This document shows positions 1-7,621 of a DNA stretch of 22,891 nt, piece by piece. Source of the stretch: Desulfotignum sp032250905 (GTDB lineage Bacteria > Desulfobacterota > Desulfobacteria > Desulfobacterales > Desulfobacteraceae); contig JAVVEQ010000051.1 of NCBI GenBank assembly GCA_032250905.1, positions 1 through 22,891 on the forward strand, in the 5' to 3' direction. The first letter of the stretch is position 1; every line of letters begins with the position of its first letter. The notes under the pieces were generated by a model that saw nothing but the letters and a program-made list of their open reading frames with translations, did not search any database and was not told where the DNA came from. The position numbers and the translations under genes were made by a program.

Positions 1-148
1 CAAACTCCTTTAATTTTTCACTGAAATTGACGATCTCTCCTGCCCATTTGTCGCGTTCATCCCGGGTCAGTTCAATATTGGCATTGTCCGTGCCGTTGAT
101 CAAATGGTCGATCTGATAGTCTTCAGGGTTGGCGATAATCTCATACAT
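1..148 (-). CDS. Unknown protein, N-terminal 49 residues (cut by window edge)
   Basis: An open frame begins with ATG at 148-146 and runs off the left edge without a stop. A GGAGTG Shine-Dalgarno-like element lies just upstream of the ATG. The visible peptide starts MYEIIANPEDYQIDHLINGT and is hydrophilic and acidic, with no signal peptide or membrane segment; later residues include LTRDERDKWAGEIVNFSEKL. It lies 45 bases downstream of the TolC-family gene on the same strand with no hairpin between them, so the two are probably co-transcribed. I do not recognise the family and assign no function. The reading frame and start are well supported; everything about the role is open. Confidence 0.6.
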   Translation of the reverse strand, partial: MYEIIANPEDYQIDHLINGTDNANIELTRDERDKWAGEIVNFSEKLKEF

Positions 149-193
149 GGGAACCACTCCTTTACTTTTTTTAAATTGATTTTCACATATTTT

Positions 194-1495
194 TCATTCC
201 AGCACATAGGCTGGTAATTTTCCCTGGGTATACAATAACCTGAAAATAGTCTGAAACAAGGCATACCGGGCATTTGAAATCCGGCGTTCAGACTGCACCA
301 GCAGGGTGTTTGCATCCATCATGTCAACAATATCCGCCAGGCCATACTGATACTGCATCTGAACCGCATGGTAATTTTCCTGTGCGGATTTCAACTCGTC
401 CGCCAGATTGATAAGGGCCTTTCTGGCGGTATCATACTCGGAAAATGCGATTTTAGATTCCAGTATGATATCTTTTCGGGTCTGGGTCAGTGACGCATGG
501 GCCTGGCTTTTTCCCGCTTCGGCCTGCTGGATCTGGGCGTGGCGCAGCCCCCCGTCATACAGGGTAAACACCAGTTCCGCCATGGCATAGGCCTCTTCAT
601 CATTGGAATCAATGTCCAGGCCCATCCCTGAACTGCCATAGGACACATCGGATTTCCGGTATCCGGTTTCCAGACTCACACGGGGCCAATATTCCCCTTT
701 TTCATAGTGGATGGTCTGTTGGGCAATTTCCAGGTTCTTTTGTGCGGCCTTAATTTCAAACCGGTTTTCCAGAGCCTGTGATTGAATCTGCTCAAGGGAT
801 AGATCCACTTTTTCCAGGGTTTGAATATCGGTGTCGGAAATGGAAAATCCATCATCAATACCCGTGATCCGGACAATATTGGCCCTGGTTTGAACGACTC
901 CGTTCTGTGCCAGCTCGCGGTCTGTTCTGGCCCGGGACAATTCCGCTTCCGCCCGGAACAGGTCAGTTCTTGTGACACTGCCCACCCGCAGCTTTTCCTC
1001 CACAGCCTGTTTGTGGGTCTCCAACCGCTCCACATCCGCCTGGGCTATTTCCAGCATTCGCTTGGCTTTCAGGGCTTCAAAATAGGCCAGTGACACTTCC
1101 AGCAGATACGAGGATCGAATCGCTTCCAGGGCAAACGCATTGGTTTCAATGCCTTTTTTGGCCACATCATAGGCTATCAATTCCCTGCCGTTCAGCGTGA
1201 AGGACTGATTCAGGCGGATGCCGCCCGATGCCGTGTCCGGTCTAAACACGCCGGCGTCCTTATATTTAATGTAGCTGCCGAAGGCAGTGGCCTGTGGGAT
1301 GAGAACCGATCTGGCCCGCTGTTTGTCCTGCCGGGCGATTTCCACGTCATCTTCCGCGATTTTAATGGTTTCCGCAGTCTCATTGGCGGCCCGGCACAGC
1401 GCATTCAAGGTATAGTGAACCGGATCTTTTGCAAACACAACCGGACAGAGCACCAGATTCAGGCAGACAAACAAGATCAACCCATGTAATTTCAT
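194..1495 (-). CDS. TolC-family outer-membrane efflux/secretion channel
   Basis: The 433-residue product looks like an outer-membrane factor of the TolC/OEP family, the trimeric channel that joins inner-membrane pumps or type I secretion systems to the outside. The N-terminus is a signal peptide (KLHGLILFVCLNLVLCPVVFA, then KDP). Two OEP-type repeats follow, with long heptad-rich helices such as the stretch around ERLETHKQAVEEKLRVGSVT and the second-half equivalent YHAVQMQYQYGLADIVDMMD; the GSVT..D and GLAD..D turns are typical of the family. I chose ATG 1495 because AAAGGA sits five bases before it; the in-frame ATG at 1519 has no usable ribosome site and would put charged residues ahead of the signal. 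No membrane-fusion or pump partner is visible, so the substrate is unknown. A good promoter lies at 1549-1577. Confidence 0.88.
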   Translation of the reverse strand: MKLHGLILFVCLNLVLCPVVFAKDPVHYTLNALCRAANETAETIKIAEDDVEIARQDKQRARSVLIPQATAFGSYIKYKDAGVFRPDTASGGIRLNQSFTLNGRELIAYDVAKKGIETNAFALEAIRSSYLLEVSLAYFEALKAKRMLEIAQADVERLETHKQAVEEKLRVGSVTRTDLFRAEAELSRARTDRELAQNGVVQTRANIVRITGIDDGFSISDTDIQTLEKVDLSLEQIQSQALENRFEIKAAQKNLEIAQQTIHYEKGEYWPRVSLETGYRKSDVSYGSSGMGLDIDSNDEEAYAMAELVFTLYDGGLRHAQIQQAEAGKSQAHASLTQTRKDIILESKIAFSEYDTARKALINLADELKSAQENYHAVQMQYQYGLADIVDMMDANTLLVQSERRISNARYALFQTIFRLLYTQGKLPAYVLE

Positions 1496-1548
1496 AAAAG
1501 TCCTTTTACGCAAACCCATCCTTATGCATTGATCAAAATGGTACGCCT

Positions 1549-1577
1549 ACAATAGTATGAACACCCTCTTTCGTCAA
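1549..1577 (-). promoter_or_regulatory. Predicted sigma-70 promoter for the TolC-family gene
   Basis: Read on the minus strand, TTGACG (1577-1572) is separated by 17 bases from TATTGT (1554-1549). The -35 matches consensus at five of six positions and the -10 at four of six. Transcription would start near 1542, giving a leader of roughly 45 bases before ATG 1495. This is inferred from sequence only. Confidence 0.5.
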
Positions 1578-1696
1578 GCGCTCCGCAGGCCTTAAAAAAA
1601 TTTGCGTTTCCGCGTTATGGAAAAAAAAAATCATCCGTGATATAAGGAAATATTCATCCATTTAACCTGTGATTGATAACAACAAGGAGATACAAT

Positions 1697-2584
1697 ATGA
1701 CAGCTATCCCTGAAACACGGTTCAAAGACCTGCCATTGAAACGACAAGGCAAGGTCAGGGATATTTTTGATTTCGGAAATATGCTGCTGCTGGTCACCAC
1801 GGACCGGCTGTCCGCCTTTGACGTCGTACTGCCGGACCCCATCCCGGACAAGGGAAAAGTCCTGAACCAGATCAGCGTGTTCTGGTTTGAAAAAATGGCG
1901 GACATTGTGGGCAATCATCTGGTGACCACGGATGTGACGGCCTATCCGGACCCCTGTCATCCTTATAAAGAGGCCCTGAACAAACGCAGTATGCTGGTGA
2001 AAAAGGCGGATCCGCTGCCGGTGGAATGCATTGTGAGAGGATACATCACCGGATCCGGATGGCATGGCTACCAGACCACCGGACATGTCTGCGGGATTCA
2101 GCTTCCAGAAGGGCTCCAGGAATCCGACAAACTGGCAACCCCTTTGTATACCCCGTCCACCAAGGCGGAGGTGGGGGATCATGATATCAACATTTCCTTT
2201 GAACAGACCGTGGATATCCTGGGGAAGGAAACCGCTGAAAAAATCCGGGATCTGAGCATGAAAATTTACAACAAAGGGGCTGCCCTGGCTCTGGAAAAGG
2301 GGATTATCATCGCAGACACCAAGTTTGAATTCGGCGTGCTGGATGGAGAAGTCATTCTTATCGACGAGGTGCTCACTCCGGATTCCTCCCGGTTCTGGCC
2401 ACTGGACGACTATGCCCCGGGCCGCAGCCAGAAAAGTTTTGACAAACAGACGGTCCGGGACTGGCTGGTCAATTCCGGATGGGACAAAACCCCGCCGGGC
2501 CCCAAACTGCCCAAAGACGTTATCGAAAACACCTCCAGGACCTATAAAGACATCTACACGAGACTGACGGGTGCCCGGCTTTAA
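1697..2584 (+). CDS. purC: Phosphoribosylaminoimidazole-succinocarboxamide (SAICAR) synthase
   Basis: PurC joins aspartate to CAIR using ATP to give SAICAR, a late step of de novo purine synthesis in the cytoplasm. The 295-residue product is of the length usual for the longer PurC form. Family marks are clear: the ATP-site start KRQGKVRDIFDFGNMLLLVT, then TTDRLSAFDV, the first signature PVECIVRGYITGSGW near residue 110, and the second signature LIDEVLTPDSSRFW near residue 220. ATG 1697 is preceded by AAGGAG at 1684-1689, so upstream in-frame codons are not needed. No other pur gene is nearby. Its 3' end overlaps the next gene by 14 bases, suggesting translational coupling. Confidence 0.96.
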   Translation: MTAIPETRFKDLPLKRQGKVRDIFDFGNMLLLVTTDRLSAFDVVLPDPIPDKGKVLNQISVFWFEKMADIVGNHLVTTDVTAYPDPCHPYKEALNKRSMLVKKADPLPVECIVRGYITGSGWHGYQTTGHVCGIQLPEGLQESDKLATPLYTPSTKAEVGDHDINISFEQTVDILGKETAEKIRDLSMKIYNKGAALALEKGIIIADTKFEFGVLDGEVILIDEVLTPDSSRFWPLDDYAPGRSQKSFDKQTVRDWLVNSGWDKTPPGPKLPKDVIENTSRTYKDIYTRLTGARL

Positions 2585-3536
2585 CCTTGTCCGGTCAATT
2601 CCTTTGGCCGACATACGTCTGGATGACACCCGGTTTCAAATTACGGTCGGAGAGGGGGATCTTTCCTCTCTGACCCGTTCCATCAAATTACTGGGGTTGC
2701 TTTGTCCGCCCACCGTCTGGCCCAATGACAGCGGTTTTGTTCCGGTATCCGGGTTCAGGCGGATTCAGGCGGTTCGATCATTGCTTGAAATAGAAAAAAT
2801 CGACTGCCGGGTCATGCCGGTTGATTCGGAAACGGCCTGTGCCACCCAGGCTGTTGCGGACAATGCGTTTGCCCGGGAACTGATCCCTGCGGAACAGGTG
2901 CGGGCTGTCAAACTGCTGGGCCGTTACATGGTTCCTGCACAGATAGCCCGTCATTCCTCAGGGATATTCAACAGGCAATTAAACCCGACATTCATTTCAG
3001 AACTTCTGGCGGTGTCCGCATTGCCTCCCAGAGCCATCACGCTGCTTGAAAATGGAACTCTGGCATTGAAACCGGCCAGGCGGTTGACCGCATATGACAG
3101 AGAAACCATTGATGTTCTCATGGACATTTTTTCCCGGATCAAAGCATCTTCCGGTAAACAACTGGACATAATCACCTGTTTTACCGAAGTGTGCAGAAAA
3201 GAACAGATCCCACCAGAATCGATTTTCTATGAAAACGGGTTACAGGCGATTTTGACCAGGGATACAGAGGATCTGGGACAAAAAGGAGACCAGGTGCGGC
3301 AGTATCTGGCACGGCGACGGTTCCCAAACCTGGAACAGGCCCGGCAAAAGGCCAAATCCCATCTGGGTCGGTTGCTGTCAGAAAAAACATTCCGTTTTCA
3401 CCTGCCGGACAATTTTGAATCCATGACCTATGGCGTGTCTTTTGAGTTCACTTCTATGGATGAATTCAAAAACCAGGCACAGGCATTGACATCCCTGGCA
3501 GATCATCCCGATTTGAAAGGGATTCTGCAGCGATGA
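2571..3536 (+). CDS. ParB N-terminal-domain-like protein, paired with SPL-like radical SAM enzyme
   Basis: The 321-residue product starts at GTG 2571 inside the end of purC. Residues about 5-110 resemble the ParB/Spo0J N-terminal fold (a CTPase/nuclease-like domain): IPLADIRLDD, then LTRSIKLLGLLCPPTVW, then FVPVSGFRRIQAVRSL, where GFRR stands in place of the usual G-E/H-R-R box, then DNAFARELIPAEQ. The middle part is helical and could hold a helix-turn-helix; the C-terminus is of unknown fold. There is no ParA partner, so a role in chromosome partitioning is unlikely. The stop codon overlaps the ATG of the following radical SAM gene (ATGA), so the two products are probably made in a fixed ratio and may act together. 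The domain call is by eye and the function is unknown. Confidence 0.72.
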   Translation: MPGFNLVRSIPLADIRLDDTRFQITVGEGDLSSLTRSIKLLGLLCPPTVWPNDSGFVPVSGFRRIQAVRSLLEIEKIDCRVMPVDSETACATQAVADNAFARELIPAEQVRAVKLLGRYMVPAQIARHSSGIFNRQLNPTFISELLAVSALPPRAITLLENGTLALKPARRLTAYDRETIDVLMDIFSRIKASSGKQLDIITCFTEVCRKEQIPPESIFYENGLQAILTRDTEDLGQKGDQVRQYLARRRFPNLEQARQKAKSHLGRLLSEKTFRFHLPDNFESMTYGVSFEFTSMDEFKNQAQALTSLADHPDLKGILQR

Positions 3537-4639
3537 AAATCAAACAGGTTGTCATGGATTCATCCCTGGACGTTACTGAGGAGATCGATGAGATTCTTTC
3601 CCGGCTGTCCATCAAACCGGAAACCGTGGCAGACCCACATACCTTATACAGCCGGATCAATCAGGCCAGAGACCCGATAGGGGCCGCCAAATCCCTGTTA
3701 TACATCACCAGAAACAAGGGGGCGGTGGTACGCCCGTGTCCCGGTACCAGCCATTACACCTGCTGCGACTATACGATTCTGCACACAGGGACCTTCTGTA
3801 CCATGGACTGCGCCTATTGTATTCTTCAGGCGTATTTTCACCCCCCGGTACTCCAGTATTTTGCCGGTCTGGACCTGTTGGAACAGGAATTGACACACCG
3901 GTTTTCGCAGAACCGGATTTTCCGCATCGGTACCGGGGAATACACGGATTCACTGATCTGGGAACCATTCACACCCAGCCCCCGGTTTCTGGTGAACACC
4001 TTTGCCAGACAATCCAACAGCCTTCTGGAACTCAAGACAAAGACCGTAAACGTTGAATCCCTGCTGGACCTGGACCACAATCAGAAAACCGTGCTGGCCT
4101 GGTCAGTGAACACGCCTGAAATCATTCTGTCTGAAGAAAGAGGCACGACCCGGCTTGAAACCCGGCTGAAAACAGCGAAACGCTGTGAAGCCAGAGGATA
4201 TCCCCTGGCATTTCATTTTGATCCCCTGGTGTTGTACGATGGATGTGAGTCTGCCTATGCCCGGGTAATTCATGATATCTTTTCATATGTCCGGCCTGAG
4301 AGCATCGTATGGATCAGCCTGGGCAGTTTCCGATTCATGCCGGCCCTCAAGCCCATCATCGAAAAACGCTTTGCTTCATCCACTCTCTGCTATGGGGAGT
4401 TTATCCTGGGGCTGGACAATAAACTGCGATATTTTAAACCCCTGCGCATCCGGTTATATCAGAAACTGGTGAACCTGATAAAAGAATACGCGCCGGATGT
4501 GCGGGTGTATTTCTGTATGGAGGATCAGGAGGTCTGGGAAAAAACCATGGGATTTTTCCCCGGGGAGAAAGGGGCTTTAGGGCATCTGCTGGACCGGGCG
4601 GCCGTGTCTCACTGCCGGTTGAACCCGGACCTGCTCTGA
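3533..4639 (+). CDS. Spore photoproduct lyase (SPL)-family radical SAM protein
   Basis: The 368-residue product carries the radical SAM cluster motif CTMDCAYC, with Cys89, Cys93 and Cys96 expected to bind a [4Fe-4S] cluster that cleaves S-adenosylmethionine. The spacing and position match Bacillus SplB (Cys90/94/97), and the C-terminal VYFCMEDQEVWEKTMG also fits the SPL family. Additional cysteines lie just before (Cys69, Cys77, Cys78). In SplB a cysteine (Cys141) returns a hydrogen atom to the repaired thymine; the aligned stretch here reads RIGTGEYTDS with no cysteine. With no sporulation genes expected, the substrate may not be spore photoproduct. The gene begins within the stop codon of the ParB-like gene. 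The family is confident; the reaction is not known. Confidence 0.85.
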   Translation: MKIKQVVMDSSLDVTEEIDEILSRLSIKPETVADPHTLYSRINQARDPIGAAKSLLYITRNKGAVVRPCPGTSHYTCCDYTILHTGTFCTMDCAYCILQAYFHPPVLQYFAGLDLLEQELTHRFSQNRIFRIGTGEYTDSLIWEPFTPSPRFLVNTFARQSNSLLELKTKTVNVESLLDLDHNQKTVLAWSVNTPEIILSEERGTTRLETRLKTAKRCEARGYPLAFHFDPLVLYDGCESAYARVIHDIFSYVRPESIVWISLGSFRFMPALKPIIEKRFASSTLCYGEFILGLDNKLRYFKPLRIRLYQKLVNLIKEYAPDVRVYFCMEDQEVWEKTMGFFPGEKGALGHLLDRAAVSHCRLNPDLL

Positions 4640-4645
4640 AACAAA

Positions 4646-4676
4646 AGGGGAGGGCCTGAAAAACAGGACCTCCCCT
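4646..4676 (-). terminator. Rho-independent terminator after the EF-G-like gene
   Basis: The arms 4646-4658 and 4664-4676 form a 13-bp stem with one mismatch and a five-base loop. On the minus strand the stem is followed by TTTTGTTT (4645-4638), as expected for intrinsic termination of the EF-G-like transcript. On the plus strand no T-run follows, so it should act mainly on minus-strand RNA. Confidence 0.75.
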
Positions 4677-4691
4677 GATGCGGGACCAATC

Positions 4692-4716
4692 AGCCGTCCA
4701 GCACCTGCTGACGGTT
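4692..4716 (+). terminator. Possible terminator of the purC-SPL operon
   Basis: A hairpin with arms AGCCGT and ACGGTT, an inner CAGC/GCTG stem and one bulged C is followed on the plus strand by a T-rich run (TTAATTGTTTTCTTTTT, starting at 4715). The run overlaps the end of the convergent EF-G-like gene. The stem is shorter and less regular than its neighbour, so support is moderate. Confidence 0.42.
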
Positions 4717-6787
4717 AATTGTTTTCTTTTTCGGCATTGACCTGGTCAATAATTTTCTGAGCCAGATCACCCGGCACTTCGTCATACTGGGCAAACTCCA
4801 TGGTGAAGGTGCCCCGGCCGCCGGTCATGGAACTCAGATCCGGTGCGTATCTGAGCATTTCCGACATGGGAACCAGGGCGTTGATGATCTGTTTGTCATC
4901 TTCGGAATCCATGCCCAGCACCCGGCCGCGGCGGGAGTTGAGATCTCCCATGATATCGCCGGTGTTGGCATCCGGCACTTTTACCGACACCTTCATGATG
5001 GGTTCCAGCAGCACGGGTTTGGCATCCTTGGCTGCGGTTTTAAACGCAATGGAGCCGGCTGTTTTGAATGCCATTTCCGAAGAGTCTACGGAGTGGTAGG
5101 AGCCGAAATCCAGGGTGGTCCGGAAATCCACACAGGGAAAGCCTGCCAGCATCCCGTACTTGGAGCTCTCCCGAATACCCGCCTCCACTGCGGGAATATA
5201 ATTTTTAGGAATCACGCCCCCCACGATTTTGTCCACAAACTCAAATCCGGTCCCTCTGGGAAGCGGTTCCAGGACGATCCAGCAGTCGCCGTACTGTCCA
5301 TGGCCACCCGACTGTTTCTTGTGTTTCCCCTGGACCCGGATTTTTTTCTTGAAGGTTTCCCGATACGCTACTTTGGGTGTGTTGATCTCCATGGCCACAT
5401 TGAATTTGCGCTGGATTTTGTCCGCAGTGACCTCAATGTGCACCAGGCCCCGACCGGACAGAATGGTCTGCCGGGTTTCTTCCTCCCGCCTGAGTTCGAG
5501 CCCGGTGTCTTCCTGGAGAATTTTACGTAAGGCCTCGTGGATCTTGTCCTCATCGTTCTTGGCTTTTGGGGAAATCGCAAAGGAGATTACCGGCGGCATG
5601 GGGGCCGGGGCCGGAATCTGAATCTGTCTGCCCCCGGTCAATGTGTCCCCTGTCAGCGTGGATTTCAGTTTGGCCACCGCCACGATGGACCCTGGAACCG
5701 CCGATGTAATGGTTTTCTGCTCCTTGCCCGCAATTTCCAGCAACTGGGAATACCGTTCCTTGGTGTCCTTGGTGACATTGAGAAAATTGCCTTCCTTGCC
5801 CAGGGTGCCGGATATCACACGGAAGAGGGACAGTCTGCCGGCATAAGGATCCACAATGGTATTGAAAACAAATCCGCAGAATTCTGCATCCGGATCAGGA
5901 GATATCACCACTTCCTGGCCGTCACTGTCCCTGGCGATCCAGTCCCCTCTGTCAAGCGGAGAAGGCATATACGTGTTGATAAAATCCAGCAGGGTGTCAA
6001 TACCGATCATTTTCACGGCAGACGCGCAGATGGCCGGATAGAACTGTGCCTCGGAGATTCCTTTGCGGAAGGCGGTCTTGATCTCTTCCTCAGTCAGTTC
6101 TTCACCTTCCAGGTATTTCTCGAGCAGGACATCATTGAGTTCCGCGATATTTTCAATAAACTCTTCCTTGGCAGCCGCCATGTCATCGGCCATATCCGAC
6201 GGGATATCCACTTGAGTGGCCTTGCCGTCTGCATCATATTCAAACGCCTTGTTGGTAACGATGTTTACCAGTCCCTTAAAACCGGCTTCCGAACCGATGG
6301 GATAGCAGATCGGAATGATTTTCTTTTTCAGGGAAATATTACAGGCATCCAGACACACGGCAAAATCGGATCGTTCCCGATCCAGTTTGTTGATAATGAC
6401 CAGTCCGGGCAGATTGTATTCCAGAGCAGACGCAGCCGCCTCTTCCGTCATGGCGGAAGGCCCCCCCACACCGTCGATGACAAAAACCATGGCATCGGCC
6501 ACAGGAAAACAGATTTTGGCCGCTGAGAAAAAGTTCTGATCACCCGGAGTGTCCATCAACGTAACGACGTGCCTGTTGTGGGTGTATTTAATAAATGAGG
6601 TGTTGATGCTCTGCTGTTTTTTAATCTCTTCGGGCTGAAAATCCATGACAGTATTGCCTTCTTCCACCCTGCCCAGCCGGCTGGTGACACCGACTTTAAA
6701 AAGCATAGCCTCAGCAAGAGTTGTCTTGCCTGCACCTCCATGGCCTGCAAAGGCCACATTTCTCATGGTTTTGATGTCTTCGCTCAT
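4715..6787 (-). CDS. Elongation factor G-like GTPase (FusA2 type)
   Basis: The 690-residue product has the five-domain layout and length of EF-G. The GTPase domain has P-loop GHGGAGKTTL (residues 15-24), G4 NKLD (133-136) and G5 CASAVK. The G3 box reads DTPGDQNF (79-86), where translational EF-G has DTPGHVDF; the catalytic histidine is replaced by Asp83. Replacement of this His is known from EF-G-like paralogues, which carry Tyr in, for example, Thermus EF-G-2. There are no ribosomal genes such as rpsL, rpsG or tuf around it, so this is probably a paralogue rather than the main translocase. ATG 6787 has a strong AAAGGAGC site. A 75-base A+T-rich gap separates it from tlyA upstream, so it may have its own promoter or be the last gene of that operon. 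A terminator follows. Confidence 0.9.
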   Translation of the reverse strand: MSEDIKTMRNVAFAGHGGAGKTTLAEAMLFKVGVTSRLGRVEEGNTVMDFQPEEIKKQQSINTSFIKYTHNRHVVTLMDTPGDQNFFSAAKICFPVADAMVFVIDGVGGPSAMTEEAAASALEYNLPGLVIINKLDRERSDFAVCLDACNISLKKKIIPICYPIGSEAGFKGLVNIVTNKAFEYDADGKATQVDIPSDMADDMAAAKEEFIENIAELNDVLLEKYLEGEELTEEEIKTAFRKGISEAQFYPAICASAVKMIGIDTLLDFINTYMPSPLDRGDWIARDSDGQEVVISPDPDAEFCGFVFNTIVDPYAGRLSLFRVISGTLGKEGNFLNVTKDTKERYSQLLEIAGKEQKTITSAVPGSIVAVAKLKSTLTGDTLTGGRQIQIPAPAPMPPVISFAISPKAKNDEDKIHEALRKILQEDTGLELRREEETRQTILSGRGLVHIEVTADKIQRKFNVAMEINTPKVAYRETFKKKIRVQGKHKKQSGGHGQYGDCWIVLEPLPRGTGFEFVDKIVGGVIPKNYIPAVEAGIRESSKYGMLAGFPCVDFRTTLDFGSYHSVDSSEMAFKTAGSIAFKTAAKDAKPVLLEPIMKVSVKVPDANTGDIMGDLNSRRGRVLGMDSEDDKQIINALVPMSEMLRYAPDLSSMTGGRGTFTMEFAQYDEVPGDLAQKIIDQVNAEKENN

Positions 6788-6862
6788 TACTGCTCCTTTA
6801 TACGATTAATAAAAAAGTCTTACTTAAATAATAAAATTTAAATAAAAATAACAGTGTTTTTT

Positions 6863-7621
6863 TCAAAGCCCGTGGAAAATCAATGAAATCAGGTATTCAA
6901 TGTTTCCTTTCGGACCCTGAACAGGGGAGGGGATCACGCCTTGGACCTCAAATCCCCGGTCTGAAAAGAACTGTGATATGTCTGTGACCACCTGTTTTCT
7001 GATTTCCGGGTCTTTGACAACACCCCCCTTGCCGACATGTTGTTTTCCTGCCTCAAACTGGGGTTTGATCAGGGCGATCACCCGTGTGCCATCCCCCATG
7101 AATTTTTCCGCCGCAGGTATCACGGTTTTTAACGAGATAAAAGAGGTATCCGCCACCACCAGGTCCACCTGCCGGCCGATGGTTTCCCAGGGCATGTGCC
7201 GGATGTTGGTGCGTTCGATCACCACCACCCGGGGATCATTACGCAGGGCCCAGGCCAGCTGTCCATAACCCACATCCACGGCATATACCTGCCTGGCCCC
7301 GAATTGAAGCAGGCAGTCGGTGAATCCGCCGGTGGACGCACCGATATCCAGACAGACCCTGCCTGTGACATCCACTGGAAATGCGTTCACCGCTTTTTCC
7401 AGTTTGAGTCCTCCCCGGCTGACATAAGGATGATCCGGTGTTTTCACCCGGATGTCCGCACGGGGGTCTACCCTGGATCCGGGTTTGTCACAGGGCTGGC
7501 CGTTCACCAGGACCTTTCCGGCCATGATCACAGCCCTGGCCCGGGTCCTGGATACGGCCAGGTCGTTGTCCACCAGCAGCTGATCCAGGCGGCACCGGAC
7601 CGTGTTTCTATCCATTGCCAT
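6863..7621 (-). CDS. tlyA: TlyA-family rRNA 2'-O-methyltransferase
   Basis: The roughly 252-residue product has an N-terminal S4 RNA-binding domain (RLDQLLVDNDLAVSRTRAR, then AGKVLVNGQ) followed by an FtsJ/RrmJ methyltransferase fold. The SAM loop is CLDIGASTGGFTDCLLQFGA. A K-D-K-E type catalytic set can be placed at SRGGLKLEKA, VVADTSFIS, ALIKPQFEAG and GNIEYLI. Characterised TlyA proteins methylate 16S and/or 23S rRNA riboses; older annotation as hemolysin is misleading. The start is uncertain: ATG 7621 and ATG 7615 both overlap the dxs stop (ATGGCAATGGATAG), neither has a clear ribosome site, and coupling to dxs translation is likely. An extension to 7660 is possible but the family normally begins close to RLDQLL. 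Confidence 0.9.
   Translation of the reverse strand: MAMDRNTVRCRLDQLLVDNDLAVSRTRARAVIMAGKVLVNGQPCDKPGSRVDPRADIRVKTPDHPYVSRGGLKLEKAVNAFPVDVTGRVCLDIGASTGGFTDCLLQFGARQVYAVDVGYGQLAWALRNDPRVVVIERTNIRHMPWETIGRQVDLVVADTSFISLKTVIPAAEKFMGDGTRVIALIKPQFEAGKQHVGKGGVVKDPEIRKQVVTDISQFFSDRGFEVQGVIPSPVQGPKGNIEYLISLIFHGL

Noticed and set aside
1496..1519. Eight-codon N-terminal extension of the TolC-family gene
   Set aside because: The ATG at 1519 lacks a spaced ribosome site, while AAAGGA is well placed for ATG 1495, which also gives a normal signal peptide.
1631..2629. 332-codon minus-strand frame opposite purC
   Set aside because: It is the antisense of a clearly recognised purC and shows no family features.
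5537..6526. 329-codon plus-strand frame opposite the EF-G-like gene
   Set aside because: Composition typical of an antisense shadow, no ribosome site, no recognisable motif.
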